From Gammaproteobacteria bacterium (GTDB lineage: Bacteria > Pseudomonadota > Gammaproteobacteria > Acidithiobacillales > Acidithiobacillaceae), in assembly GCA_023381645.1 (NCBI GenBank), contig JAMCRJ010000055.1, positions 124,001-188,000 of the forward strand: 64,000 bases of DNA, written 5' to 3'. Positions 17,051 through 25,753 of this stretch are shown piece by piece. The notes below the pieces were generated by a model. That model did no database searches. It worked only from the letters and a program-made list of their open reading frames with translations, and had not been told where the DNA came from. Numbering within the stretch: position 1 is the first letter of the stretch; every line of letters starts with the position of its first letter. A program made the translations under genes and the position numbers.

Positions 17051-18679
17051 ATGTCTAAACTCCGCACCACCGCCAGGAAAAGCAAGACGCGCAAATCGCC
17101 CAAGGATAAGAAGCCGGCTTTCGTCCTGGAGTTGCCTCTGGTGGCGAACCCCCACGAAAGCCGGGTACTGGCTGTGCGTTTCGAGGCGGGGCGGCAGTTG
17201 TATAACGCGGTGATGGGCGAGGCGCTGCGACGGTTGGATCTTATAAAGCAATCCAAAGCCTGGGCTGCGGCGCGGAAGATGCCCAGAGGGGAGCCCGGTT
17301 CCCCAGAGCAAAAAGCGCGCGCCGCCGAGTTTTCCCTGATCGCCAGGACGGTCGGCTTTACGGATTACGACCTCCAAGCCTACGCCACACAGTGCAAAAA
17401 CGCCTGCTGGATCGGTGATCACTTGGATGCGCACACGACCCAAAAGATCGGCACCCGCGCTTTCCAGGCCGCGCAACGCTACCAGTTTCGCGCCGGTGGC
17501 CGTCCGCGCTTCAAACCCAGGTGGAAATCGCTGGCGTCCATGGAAGGCAAGAGCAATGCGGCGGGATTGCGCTGGCGGGATGATCACCTGGAGTGGAACG
17601 GGCTCAAGCTCAAGGCCATCTACGATCAAAAAGATCGCCATGGGGTGCAAGCCTTTGCTCTGCAAAATCCGGTCAAATATTGCCGGCTGGTGCGCCGGAT
17701 ACTGAATGGCAAAACGCGCTGGTTCGTGCAACTGGTGATTGCCGGGATCCCGAAGTGGAAAGACAAAAATCCGATTCGCCAGGGTACAACGTGCGTCGAT
17801 ATCGGCCCCTCGACCATAGCGGCGGTTTCTGAAACAGACGCCTTTCTGGAACAGTTCTGTGCCAACGTACCCGACCTGCAGAAGGTGATTCGCCGGATGC
17901 AGAGGGCCATGGACCGCTCGAAGCGGCGATCCAATCCCGACAACTATCACCCGGACGGCACCATTCGCAAGCCTGCAAAAGGCCAGCGCCTGCAATGGGT
18001 GTTCAGCAAGGGGTATCTGCGGCTGCGTTCCCGGCTGCGAGAATTGCACCGGGTACTGGCGGCCTATCGCCGGTCGGAACATGGCAAGCTGGCCAACCGT
18101 ATCGTCGCCATGGGCAATACGGTCATGGCGGAAAAGTTGAGTTACAAAGCCTTTCAGCGGATGTTCGGCAAGAGCGTCCGCGACCGGGCACCTGGGGAAT
18201 TCATGGGTCACTTACGTCGCAAGGCTGCAAGCGCCGGTGGCGAGGTGATCGAGTTCCCCACCCGGACCACGAAACTCTCGCAAAGCTGTCAATGCGGAGC
18301 CGTGGTGAAGAAACCGTTGAGTCAACGCTGGCACGATTGTCCGTGCGGTGTCCAGGCGCAACGGGATTTGTATAGTGCTTATCTGGGCTTGCATGTCCGC
18401 GAGGACGATAGAGTCTGGATGCTGGACACCGAATCGGCCCGTGAGGGCTGGTGCGCTGTGGAATCGCTGCTGAGTCAAGCGGTGTCCGGTGTGGTTCAAG
18501 CTGCGAAGGGTAGGCGGTTGCCTGCCAGCTTTGGTATCCGTGCCAGAGACAGAGCGGCTCTTGCTCAAAGCGGTGCAGAGGCGGGGGAAGATTCCGGATG
18601 TTGTAACCACGTTGCTTCGGCAATCGTGGCGAGAGCCGGAAAGACCCCCGAACTCAGCACCAGAACCCCCCGGCTTTAG
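17051..18679 (+). CDS. tnpB: TnpB RNA-guided nuclease (copy 1)
   Basis: This 542-residue TnpB is longer than the usual ~400. RuvC-I is TTCVDIGPSTIAAV (Asp), RuvC-II AEKLSYKAFQRMFGKS (Glu), then a zinc finger KLSQSCQCGAVVKK...CPCG, and RuvC-III QRDLYSAYLGLHV (Asp). All three acidic residues are present, so it looks active. TnpB proteins cut DNA guided by an RNA that starts inside the 3' end of the gene and reads out past the right end; here that guide would begin at about 18694 (AGATAGCATCGCGG). Plus-strand orientation is opposite to the transfer genes. Confidence 0.9.
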   Translation: MSKLRTTARKSKTRKSPKDKKPAFVLELPLVANPHESRVLAVRFEAGRQLYNAVMGEALRRLDLIKQSKAWAAARKMPRGEPGSPEQKARAAEFSLIARTVGFTDYDLQAYATQCKNACWIGDHLDAHTTQKIGTRAFQAAQRYQFRAGGRPRFKPRWKSLASMEGKSNAAGLRWRDDHLEWNGLKLKAIYDQKDRHGVQAFALQNPVKYCRLVRRILNGKTRWFVQLVIAGIPKWKDKNPIRQGTTCVDIGPSTIAAVSETDAFLEQFCANVPDLQKVIRRMQRAMDRSKRRSNPDNYHPDGTIRKPAKGQRLQWVFSKGYLRLRSRLRELHRVLAAYRRSEHGKLANRIVAMGNTVMAEKLSYKAFQRMFGKSVRDRAPGEFMGHLRRKAASAGGEVIEFPTRTTKLSQSCQCGAVVKKPLSQRWHDCPCGVQAQRDLYSAYLGLHVREDDRVWMLDTESAREGWCAVESLLSQAVSGVVQAAKGRRLPASFGIRARDRAALAQSGAEAGEDSGCCNHVASAIVARAGKTPELSTRTPRL

Positions 18680-19659
18680 CCGTGGGGAGATTCAGATAGC
18701 ATCGCGGCAACTTCCGGCGTTACCGCAATCTGCACACCGTCGGATCGAGCTGCATCCCGGTTAACAACGCCGGAATGCTTTAGCAGCAATTCGTGAAGAT
18801 CCTGCGTAAACGCAAGATAGGGATCATTCATCTGTTTTTTCTCGAAACCATCCCAGGACACCAGAAGAGAGCCCTTCTTTTCCAGATTCTTGACCTTCAG
18901 ATCGGCCATCTCCAGGCGTTGTTTCACCATGTGCATCAAACCGAGACCATCATCGTCCCCTATGATCTCAGCATATTGCGCATCGGTGATCTTAACGGAA
19001 GCATGCTCACCCGTTGAAAAAAGCAATGTCAATCCCTGGCTAGAGAGCAATATGTTCACGCTCAGTCCGACTTTCCCCATCCGCGCCGCTTCCAGAATCC
19101 TGCTGTGAACAACTCGCTCAATTTCCTGAATTTCCTTAACATTTTGTTCAAGAATCGGGTTGGTATACGATTTTCCGGTCTGTATGGCGTCCAACAGTGC
19201 TGCGCTAAATGTTGTGTTCATCTGAGTGTATACAGCCTTTTCACCTGGAAACTTATCTCCCATAACCAAAGATATGCGGCTCGACGCATTAGCTAAAATA
19301 GTCTCAGCTTCCTCTGGCGATACGTCTGCACAATTGCCGATCCAGCTTTTGGCGAACAACTTGAACCCGTCACCACAGATCAACGCATCTCCAAATAACG
19401 CGCGCATCAAGAAATCACCGGGCTGTCCTGCAATGGAAATAACAGGCTGATCACTGGCACCATGCGTAATGGTCACAACATGCGTGCCTTGTTCAAGCAG
19501 CCTTTCGACCAATGGGTTTAGCGCTTCTCCAACGCGGTCAGCATCGTCAAAGATTGTCAGTAAAAGCCCTGAGCGAGCAGCATTTTTTGCTATAGTGAGC
19601 GCCAGTGTGGTTTTGCCTGAATTGGTTCTGCCACTGATATTGATCAACACACCGCCCAT
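18676..19659 (-). CDS. P-loop ATPase of the transfer region, C-terminus altered by the TnpB element
   Basis: This 327-residue cytoplasmic protein has a Walker A (GRTNSGKTTLA, residues 9-19) close to the N-terminus and FDD (FDDADRV) soon after. A helical C-terminal half contains a coiled-coil-like stretch (VKQRLEMADLKVKNLEKKG). It starts with ATG and AAGAGGAG. It follows dsbG by 52 bp, so it may share that operon. The family is not recognised; it does not look like VirB11 or TraC. The last residues (ESPHG) come from the TnpB element's right end; the original end was probably QQSSAF. Confidence 0.75.
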   Translation of the reverse strand: MGGVLINISGRTNSGKTTLALTIAKNAARSGLLLTIFDDADRVGEALNPLVERLLEQGTHVVTITHGASDQPVISIAGQPGDFLMRALFGDALICGDGFKLFAKSWIGNCADVSPEEAETILANASSRISLVMGDKFPGEKAVYTQMNTTFSAALLDAIQTGKSYTNPILEQNVKEIQEIERVVHSRILEAARMGKVGLSVNILLSSQGLTLLFSTGEHASVKITDAQYAEIIGDDDGLGLMHMVKQRLEMADLKVKNLEKKGSLLVSWDGFEKKQMNDPYLAFTQDLHELLLKHSGVVNRDAARSDGVQIAVTPEVAAMLSESPHG

Positions 19660-19711
19660 AATGAAACTCCTCTTGATTTACAAGCCGCCTAAACAATGAA
19701 AAGCGCAGTTT

Positions 19712-20536
19712 TTAACCCATCCCCGCCACAAAACCTGACATATCGGACGGCATGCCGTTCACCACATGCCACTGGTGTTTGGGGCCCCGGTAGATCAGAT
19801 AAGGCGTACCACCAATCCCGTGCTGGTTCATCCAGGTGTTGTTCGCCTGGATCGTCCGGATATCGGACTGGGGAATATGCTTCAACGGCACCGTTCCGCC
19901 CTCTTCGGTCGGCGGCATGATGTAATGCGTCTCGTCGTATGCCCAGGCCTTTGCCGGGTCTTTCGAGGCCAGGATGGTCGCCGCCTTGGGCAAGCTGCTG
20001 GGCTTCAGGAAGCCCACCGGCACCAGCTCAATCCGTACAGCGCCTTTTTTCAGGTAAGGCAGCAGATGCTCATAGGTCAGATGGCAGAACACGCAATTGG
20101 GATCCATGACCATCCAGACGGTTTTGGGCGCGCTGGGCTTTCCAATCAGGAAATGCGCCGTTTTCTGGACCGCCGCGCCCATGGCCGCCGGCGTGAATAC
20201 TTTCGGCAGATCCGCGCTGGGGAGGTATTCATGGGCGTACTTCATGGACTCGTTCGTGCCTTTCCGGTTGAACATTCCGCCCATGAACAGGTATTTGCCG
20301 TCCGCGCTCGCGTACATGATCATCGCGTGCCCAGGCGCCAACTGCACGGCATATCCATCCATGTCCGCCACCCCGGTATGAAACGCCTTGAGGATCTGGG
20401 CATGCCCATGACTCATGGCAACAATCGCCTCCGCTCCAGGCTGGAAATCCTTACCGACATTGGGCACGCCGGCTATGGCCGCCCCCGAGACTCCTGCGGC
20501 CAGCAATCCGGCCAGAATGGTTTTACGCAGTTTCAA
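19712..20536 (-). CDS. dsbG: DsbC/DsbG-like disulfide isomerase
   Basis: This 274-residue periplasmic protein has a signal peptide (AAGVSGAAIAG), then an N-terminal dimerisation-like domain (DGYAVQLAPGHAMIMYASAD) and a thioredoxin domain with active site MDPNCVFCHLTYE (CVFC) and a cis-Pro loop GIGGTPYLIYRG. It would isomerise disulfides in Cys-rich T4SS proteins. The TTG start has GAGGAG upstream and a TAGTATATT box 37 bp away. This intact version is the model for the two degenerate copies in the element. Confidence 0.9.
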   Translation of the reverse strand: MKLRKTILAGLLAAGVSGAAIAGVPNVGKDFQPGAEAIVAMSHGHAQILKAFHTGVADMDGYAVQLAPGHAMIMYASADGKYLFMGGMFNRKGTNESMKYAHEYLPSADLPKVFTPAAMGAAVQKTAHFLIGKPSAPKTVWMVMDPNCVFCHLTYEHLLPYLKKGAVRIELVPVGFLKPSSLPKAATILASKDPAKAWAYDETHYIMPPTEEGGTVPLKHIPQSDIRTIQANNTWMNQHGIGGTPYLIYRGPKHQWHVVNGMPSDMSGFVAGMG

Positions 20537-20572
20537 GATCGTTTCTCCTCGCCTATTTCGTTAACAGTAATA

Positions 20573-20581
20573 AATATACTA
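20573..20581 (-). promoter_or_regulatory. TAGTATATT box upstream of dsbG
   Basis: This exact copy in the gene's direction lies 37 bp before the TTG start, between the pilin terminator and dsbG. A weak -35 (TGGACA) lies about 9 bp before it. Confidence 0.65.
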
Positions 20582-20603
20582 GCTTATTGTCCAGGAGGCA
20601 AAC

Positions 20604-20629
20604 AAAAAGCCACGGAAAAATTCCGTGGC
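20604..20629 (-). terminator. Rho-independent terminator after the tandem pilin genes
   Basis: GCCACGGAA and TTCCGTGGC form a perfect 9 bp stem with a 3-base loop. On the minus strand it is followed by TTTTTGTTT. It separates the traL-E-K-B-V-pilin operon from dsbG. Confidence 0.88.
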
Positions 20630-20656
20630 CCTTTGCCATCCCGAATGGGATATGGG

Positions 20657-21067
20657 TTAAGCCCCCGCCGCCCCGAGAATCAGGGTGTGAGCGATGGCCA
20701 AACCACCGTTGGCCGCGAAAATGGTGATCAGCACCGGGATGCCGTAGTACAGCGCCACGGCACCGCCCACGATCACCGCCAGAATGGTACCCTTACCTGT
20801 GAACACCATCGAAGCCACACCAAAGATCAGACCACCGGCAACGATGGCCAGACCCAATTGCCCTTGCGCCCATCCTTCTATGCGCTTGGCAATATTGGTG
20901 AAGGATACGCCGCCGGCGCCCGCATGGGCGTTGATCAGGACGGCCAACAGAGCCACGGTGAACAGCGCAGCAGCCATAATGACCCGCTTGCTGGAGAACA
21001 TCCGATCCAGTTTGGATACGGCACGATTGTACAGCGATACACCAGGGAACGTCGCAACTGCCTGCAT
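20657..21067 (-). CDS. traA: TraA-like pilin, second copy
   Basis: This 136-residue prepilin starts MQAVATFPGVSLYNRAVSKL, with a long basic leader and a signal segment ending NAHA. The mature part begins GAGGVSFTNIAKRIEGWAQG and has two membrane helices separated by FTGKGT, ending LILGAAGA. It is nearly identical to the neighbouring copy except around the leader and the first mature residues. The mature pilin would be about 85 residues, somewhat longer than F pilin (70). Strong AGGAGG precedes the ATG. Confidence 0.88.
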   Translation of the reverse strand: MQAVATFPGVSLYNRAVSKLDRMFSSKRVIMAAALFTVALLAVLINAHAGAGGVSFTNIAKRIEGWAQGQLGLAIVAGGLIFGVASMVFTGKGTILAVIVGGAVALYYGIPVLITIFAANGGLAIAHTLILGAAGA

Positions 21068-21141
21068 GAAAACCTCCTGAATCTGGATGTGCCTGATGTG
21101 GTCCACCACGGCTTGAGCCGTGGTGGACTTAGCTCTGGTGC

Positions 21142-21549
21142 TTACGCTGCCGCCCCGAGAATCAGGGTGTGAGCGATGGCCAAACCAGCGTTGGCAGCGA
21201 AGATGCTGATCAGCACCGGGATGCCGTAGTACAGCGCCACGGCGCCGCCCACGATCACCGCCAGAATGGTGCCCTTACCCGTGAACACCATCGAAGCCAC
21301 ACCAAAGATCAGACCACCGGCAACGATGGCCAGACCCAACTGCCCTTGCGCCCATCCTTCCACACGCGTGGCAATGGTGGTGAAGGATACGCCGCCCGTA
21401 CCGGCATGGGCTTCCATCAGCGCGATGAAAAACGCCATCGTCATCAGGGCAGCGGCCATCAAAGCCCGCTTGCTGGAGAACATCCGATCCAGTTTGGATA
21501 CGGCACGATTGTACAGAGAAACACCAGGGAACGTCGCAACTGCCTGCAT
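21142..21549 (-). CDS. traA: TraA-like pilin, first copy
   Basis: This 135-residue paralogue of the downstream pilin has the same leader (MQAVATFPGVSLYNRAVSKL) and the cleavage region ALMEAHA|GTGGVS. The helices LGLAIVAGGLIFGVASMVF and ILAVIVGGAVALYYGIPVLI are identical to the other copy. The start was placed at the ATG with AGGAGG 6 bp upstream rather than an ATG 39 bp earlier. The gap to the second copy (75 bp) contains a small hairpin (CCACCACGGCTTGAGCCGTGG region), which may tune their ratio. Confidence 0.88.
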   Translation of the reverse strand: MQAVATFPGVSLYNRAVSKLDRMFSSKRALMAAALMTMAFFIALMEAHAGTGGVSFTTIATRVEGWAQGQLGLAIVAGGLIFGVASMVFTGKGTILAVIVGGAVALYYGIPVLISIFAANAGLAIAHTLILGAAA

Positions 21550-21584
21550 GGGAACCTCCTGAATAATGTGCAAGCTGAGGACTC

Positions 21585-22082
21585 TCAATAATCAGCGACC
21601 GGGATTGGCACATGGGACGAACCGTGTCCCAAGGTCCAACTTTGTGGCTGAATAATGGAGTAGACCATGCCCGGAAAATGCAGATTGCCTTCCGGACCAC
21701 GGTAAGGTGCGACCCAGACCCTGAGCACCCGGGGTTGCGTGAGCAACGGTTTCGGATATCCGGTCGGAGCCTGTAAAGGCTGACTTCCTGTAGTATATTG
21801 AGCAGCTTTACCACCGTCAAGCGTTTGCTGTGACGTGGCGGTCTGCGGGTGAATGTTGGGAAGCTGGTCACGCGCGCTGGGTGAGGTGTGCAACAATTTG
21901 CGGGCCTCATTCTGTGCCTTCAGCGTACGCTTGTCGGGATTCACCTGATCCCGATGCCGGGTGATGCCCCAGGTTTCCCGTGGGCCTACGCATACCCCGC
22001 CTTTCCCATGAATGCAGGGATGCGACGTCGCGCATCCGCCGAGAGCGATGATGGCGCTGGCCAATGCAAAACGGATCTTCAC
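21585..22082 (-). CDS. traV: TraV outer-membrane lipoprotein
   Basis: This 165-residue lipoprotein has lipobox LGGC, then CIHGKGGVC, the Cys pair typical of TraV. The conserved C-terminal motif is PRVLRVWVAPYRGPEGNLHF followed by PGMVYSI. TraV anchors TraK in the outer membrane and links to TraB. The start is GTG in a GTGA overlap with the traB stop. Confidence 0.92.
   Translation of the reverse strand: MKIRFALASAIIALGGCATSHPCIHGKGGVCVGPRETWGITRHRDQVNPDKRTLKAQNEARKLLHTSPSARDQLPNIHPQTATSQQTLDGGKAAQYTTGSQPLQAPTGYPKPLLTQPRVLRVWVAPYRGPEGNLHFPGMVYSIIQPQSWTLGHGSSHVPIPVADY
21791..21799 (-). promoter_or_regulatory. TAGTATATT box inside traV, 242 bp before the first pilin
   Basis: This is the only copy that lies in a coding region. 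Its position would allow an internal promoter giving extra transcription of the two pilin genes, which need high expression. It could equally be a chance match. Confidence 0.4.
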
Positions 22083-23701
22083 GGCTGTTGGTCTCCTGGT
22101 TGAATGGCGTAGGGTTGCCTGGCGGCAGCGGTCTGGCTTGGGAACGCATCCCGCACGGCGCTGGACTGTCCATTACCGGCATAGGGGCTCTGCATACCGT
22201 ACGGGCTTTGCATGCTCTCGCCCGGGGTTAACGCCGGTCCACCCTGCGGGCTGTTGCTGATGCTCGATGCCGACTGGTACTGGGCTTCCGCCAGTTGCCC
22301 CTTCGTTTCGCCATGCACATGCACACGGACACCGGTCTCTACGATCATGGAAACGGACACGCCGGGGTTCACCTCGATGGTCGGCAGTTCCGATTCGGCC
22401 TCGTGCAGATAGAACTTGGATATCTCTCCGGCTGGCGTCGATATGCCACCGGCCAGCGCACTGCCGCCCATATAACCCATGGAAGGTAGCTGATAGCTCT
22501 GTTGGGATCCCATCGATGGATTCAGATTCAAGCTGTCCACCTGGTTAGGCTGAATCGCGTTCCCAATGCCAGAGAAAATACCCGACAGAAAGGACTTCAG
22601 CATGGCCGGTCCCTGATGGGAGATCACCTTGCCGGGAACACCGCCATGGCCGCCGCTGCTTACGACATACGCGTGTATGGGTGCTGAGATCACATTGCCC
22701 GTCCGCCGGTCTACACAGCTTAAGGTGTCCGTACGCATGAACACCCGCCGCTCGTTCATGCTTCCGTATCCGCTCGCCAGCACTTCGCAGTTTTCCAGAT
22801 TGATGCGCAGACCATTGGGCAGAATGGCCTTTTTCTTGATGCGAATGTCCACGATCTGCGGATTGTGCTTCGAATCCGGCCCGGTTCCCGCAATGACGCC
22901 ATTGATCAGCACCCCCGTCAGAATGGTGGAGGCCGGCAGATAGATGCCCGTCTTTTTGTTGCTGACCTTCACCGCGCCTCCCAACTGCTTCAGGGTCTTC
23001 GGCTGGTGATAGCTGACTGTCGGGCGCCGTCCGGCAATGGCTGGCGCGGTTGGGGTGCCGGGCGCTCCGACCGGGGCCGTGGGTGGCGCCACGCCATTGC
23101 CATTGGCGGCCTGTGATGCCGCCGCTCCACCCTCCCCCAGTATCTCTATGGGCTGCGCTGGAGACCAGGTGTTGACCGGGATGGACGGCGCTGGAGCTAC
23201 GCCAGGTGCCACCTGATTGTATACCGGCTGCTGCTTCTCCGCCTTCAGGCTTTTGATCTCTTGGGTCAGATCCGCAATCTGCCTTTGTGTTGCCGGGTTC
23301 TGCAACTGGATGGAATGCTTTTTCTCATTCTCCTGAATTTCCTTGAGCACTTCCTGACTCATTTGCCCTTTCAGATCCTTCATCTGATCGCTTTTTACGC
23401 CGTTTTCTTCAGCAATGATTTTGGTCAGAGACTTGAGCTGCTTTTGGGTCGAGGCGATCTGCGCCTGCAAGGATTGCGGCGTAATATTCTGGGCGCGAGG
23501 CACCGTCAGCTTATCGCTGGAAACTGCCTCCGCTTTCTTTAAGGCCGCCTCTTCGTCCTGATGATGATGGAAACCGGACAGGTTGGTACCGATCACCACC
23601 GCACCGATCACACCAACAGCCAAACCGGCAAACTTGATTTTTTGCTTGCGCTCTGGCGGTTGGGTTTTCCACCAGAGCTTGAACTGCTCTTTTGGCTTCA
23701 A
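22079..23701 (-). CDS. traB: TraB core-complex protein (VirB10-like)
   Basis: This 540-residue protein has a short cytoplasmic N-terminus, a membrane helix near residues 24-43 (IKFAGLAVGVIGAVVIGTNL), a coiled coil (about 70-150; QIASTQKQLKSLTKIIAEEN), a Pro-rich linker and a VirB10-like beta-barrel domain with TGVLINGVIAGTG and RVFMRTDTLSCVDRRTG. It spans the envelope as the T4SS scaffold. The start is TTG overlapping the traK stop (TTGA). The tail has low-complexity SPYGMQSPYAG. Confidence 0.94.
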   Translation of the reverse strand: MKPKEQFKLWWKTQPPERKQKIKFAGLAVGVIGAVVIGTNLSGFHHHQDEEAALKKAEAVSSDKLTVPRAQNITPQSLQAQIASTQKQLKSLTKIIAEENGVKSDQMKDLKGQMSQEVLKEIQENEKKHSIQLQNPATQRQIADLTQEIKSLKAEKQQPVYNQVAPGVAPAPSIPVNTWSPAQPIEILGEGGAAASQAANGNGVAPPTAPVGAPGTPTAPAIAGRRPTVSYHQPKTLKQLGGAVKVSNKKTGIYLPASTILTGVLINGVIAGTGPDSKHNPQIVDIRIKKKAILPNGLRINLENCEVLASGYGSMNERRVFMRTDTLSCVDRRTGNVISAPIHAYVVSSGGHGGVPGKVISHQGPAMLKSFLSGIFSGIGNAIQPNQVDSLNLNPSMGSQQSYQLPSMGYMGGSALAGGISTPAGEISKFYLHEAESELPTIEVNPGVSVSMIVETGVRVHVHGETKGQLAEAQYQSASSISNSPQGGPALTPGESMQSPYGMQSPYAGNGQSSAVRDAFPSQTAAARQPYAIQPGDQQP

Positions 23702-24867
23702 GAAACACCCCCGAGCGTGCCGTGCGCCGCCGTCAGCTTCGTGATCACAAAAACCTGCGTTTTTTCATCCGGATAGAGATGGTGATGCGGGTACACACTG
23801 GCGGACAGAACACCGGGCGCGTAGAAATTCGTTTCCATCAGATTCACCGGCTTGCCCAGCGTGTTTTTCAGGGAATAGGCCGTGACCCGGTACCGGTTGC
23901 CCACCCAGGAAAATTCCCAAGCCCAGGAGAACGCGCCACCAGGTCCAGGCAACGCCAACCGCTTATGTGACTGCCGATAATTTTCCGGCACCTGCTTCAG
24001 CGCCGCATCCCGCATCAAATGCACCATGCGCTGCGCATACCCTGACCCCTGGTTGGTGACGGTCGGCGCCACCGAGGGAATGAATCCTGGAATGATCAAC
24101 CGGTAATTCTTTGGCGGGATCTTTTTGGGGATCATGGTCAACGAGATCATTGGATCGTGCGGGTTCTTGCCCGTCACATAAACGCCGACCGGGAACGCCG
24201 GCGTCGTGGAAACCACCAGGTTCTGGCCATGCACAATGGGTGTTGCCAGTTTGCTGTTGGTCACCAGCATCTCTGGATGGCGGAAAGGCGTCTCGATCAG
24301 GTTCGGAGCGACACCGCTGACGATGATGGAGTACGTCTTTCCGGAATGCACCCGGATGTTCTGCTGACGCACCATCGTGCCATCCTTCAGCGCGGCGCTC
24401 ATGCTCATGTGCGGCGGTTCTTCCTCACCATCCATATTGTTCGCGTACCCAGAGATCATTTGCGGGGATGCGCCAGCGGGGGGAGGGACAAAACCACCGG
24501 AAGGTAGCGGTGCCGGTAACCGGCCAGCTCCCGCGTAACCCGCAACCGGGACGGCTGCGGGCGTACGTCCGAACGACTGCGGCGGCAGGCCTGCGGCCGG
24601 CTGGCCGGGATGGGTGGAAATGGACTCAGACCTTCTCACTTCCGCCTCTATGGCGGTCTGATCCTGTGCCGGAAGTGTTACCCCCCCTGGTGTAGGTGCC
24701 GACGGGATGGTGCCCAAGCTTTTGAATCCCGGAGAAGGTGGCATGGGCACAGGGCTGGTCGGGAACGCCGGCTGTGCGCCCTGCACAAAGGCGTTGCCAT
24801 CGGCCAGAGAGGAAACGCAGGCGCCCAGGGCCCCGCACAGTGCAATGACTACGGTCCTGCGCTTCAA
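23698..24867 (-). CDS. traK: TraK secretin-like core protein (VirB9-like)
   Basis: This 389-residue protein starts at the TTG that overlaps the traE stop, giving a signal-like start (RRTVVIALCGALGACVSS). An extra Pro/Gly-rich region (residues ~30-130) precedes the conserved domain with SGKTYSIIVSGVAPNLIETP and NYRLIIPGFIPSVAP. F TraK is ~240 residues, so the N-terminal extension is unusual. TraK forms the outer-membrane ring with TraV and TraB. Assignment comes from domain and gene order (L-E-K-B-V). Confidence 0.9.
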   Translation of the reverse strand: MKRRTVVIALCGALGACVSSLADGNAFVQGAQPAFPTSPVPMPPSPGFKSLGTIPSAPTPGGVTLPAQDQTAIEAEVRRSESISTHPGQPAAGLPPQSFGRTPAAVPVAGYAGAGRLPAPLPSGGFVPPPAGASPQMISGYANNMDGEEEPPHMSMSAALKDGTMVRQQNIRVHSGKTYSIIVSGVAPNLIETPFRHPEMLVTNSKLATPIVHGQNLVVSTTPAFPVGVYVTGKNPHDPMISLTMIPKKIPPKNYRLIIPGFIPSVAPTVTNQGSGYAQRMVHLMRDAALKQVPENYRQSHKRLALPGPGGAFSWAWEFSWVGNRYRVTAYSLKNTLGKPVNLMETNFYAPGVLSASVYPHHHLYPDEKTQVFVITKLTAAHGTLGGVS

Positions 24868-25478
24868 GAGGCGCCTCCTTGCTTTTTGACGATGTGATGC
24901 AGTTTCCACTGAATGGTGTGCGGACTGCCGACATAAGAGTGAAAATCATCCAGTACCGGCCTTCCGGCAGCGATATGCACCCGCATGGAAAAGGTGTACG
25001 GAGTGGCGGAGATGGTCCGGCCAGGGCCATTGACCTGCCGCAGCATACCATGCACGAACACGGTACCTGTTTGACCCTGCCAGATTACCGACTTCGCCTC
25101 AAAAGCGAATGTGGCATCCGCGTTGGCCTCTTCCGCCGCACTTTGCGCGATCCGCGATTTCACCCCTTCGTAGCTGACGGACGAAAAGAGTTTGCCCATC
25201 GCCTTTTCCACGAAGGGCGCATCGCCCGGAGTGAGATTGCCCATCAGTTCCGAAACATACAGCCCCCAGGCCTCGTAATAATCCGCGTCGGCGCTGGCAT
25301 AGCCGATCTTTACCGCCTTGTCGATATAGGGCGGCACCAAGACCGTGCGCGTCTTTTCCGTGACAATGGCCCATTGCTGCATCAGCACCACCACCGCTAG
25401 GACGCCGATTACCATCAAAAACGCGCGGTTGTTGCGGAGCAGGCCTTCGTAATCCTTTTTGAACAGTTCGAATTTCAA
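24864..25478 (-). CDS. traE: TraE core protein (VirB5/8-like)
   Basis: This 204-residue protein has an N-terminal membrane helix (RAFLMVIGVLAVVVLMQQW) and a periplasmic domain with the TraE features VPPYIDKAVKIGYASADADY and YEAWGLYVSELMGNLTPGD, close to F TraE in length (188). The TTG start overlaps the traL stop as TTGA. It connects the inner-membrane platform to the core complex. Confidence 0.92.
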   Translation of the reverse strand: MKFELFKKDYEGLLRNNRAFLMVIGVLAVVVLMQQWAIVTEKTRTVLVPPYIDKAVKIGYASADADYYEAWGLYVSELMGNLTPGDAPFVEKAMGKLFSSVSYEGVKSRIAQSAAEEANADATFAFEAKSVIWQGQTGTVFVHGMLRQVNGPGRTISATPYTFSMRVHIAAGRPVLDDFHSYVGSPHTIQWKLHHIVKKQGGAS

Positions 25479-25753
25479 TCCACCCACTCCTTCGTATTGC
25501 CATTTTTGAAAACATCGTTGATGCGCCACCACCCGAACCGATAGCTGAGGTGGATCAGAACACCGTTGAGCTGGTTGGTTTTCCATTTTGAAAACAGATG
25601 GCCTGCAAAAAACGCCAGCACCATCATGATGGTCAACTCGCGCAGCACATACCCGATGATGAAAAACATGATGACCACGGCCAGGGTGTCGATATCCCAA
25701 AACAGGATTTGACGCTGATCATCGAAATGATTGGGCATTCTTACGGGTTGCAT
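25475..25753 (-). CDS. traL: TraL inner-membrane protein (VirB3-like)
   Basis: This 92-residue protein has the TraL pattern: PNHFDDQRQILFWDIDTLAV, two membrane helices (VIMFFIIGYVLRELTIMMVL), then KWKTNQLNGVLIHLSYRFGW. The start was taken as the ATG with GGGG upstream; an ATG 21 bp earlier is possible. It overlaps the upstream lipoprotein gene by 13 bp and traE by 4 bp. Confidence 0.92.
   Translation of the reverse strand: MQPVRMPNHFDDQRQILFWDIDTLAVVIMFFIIGYVLRELTIMMVLAFFAGHLFSKWKTNQLNGVLIHLSYRFGWWRINDVFKNGNTKEWVD

Larger units (their letters stand above)
16920..18693 (+). mobile_element. TnpB-only element 1 (IS200/IS605-related), flanked by AGATAGC
   Basis: The element contains one tnpB and no tnpA. 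Its left part has a hairpin CCCCTGGCTTTAGACATGGGG (21 bp, 16957-16977) and its right end a second one, CCCCCGGCTTTAGCCGTGGG (18667-18686). A 7 bp copy of AGATAGC lies on each side. Removing the element and one copy restores an intact frame in the neighbouring ATPase gene. IS605-type elements do not normally duplicate 7 bp, so the repeat may be a pre-existing target similarity. Mobilisation would need a transposase in trans. Confidence 0.7.
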
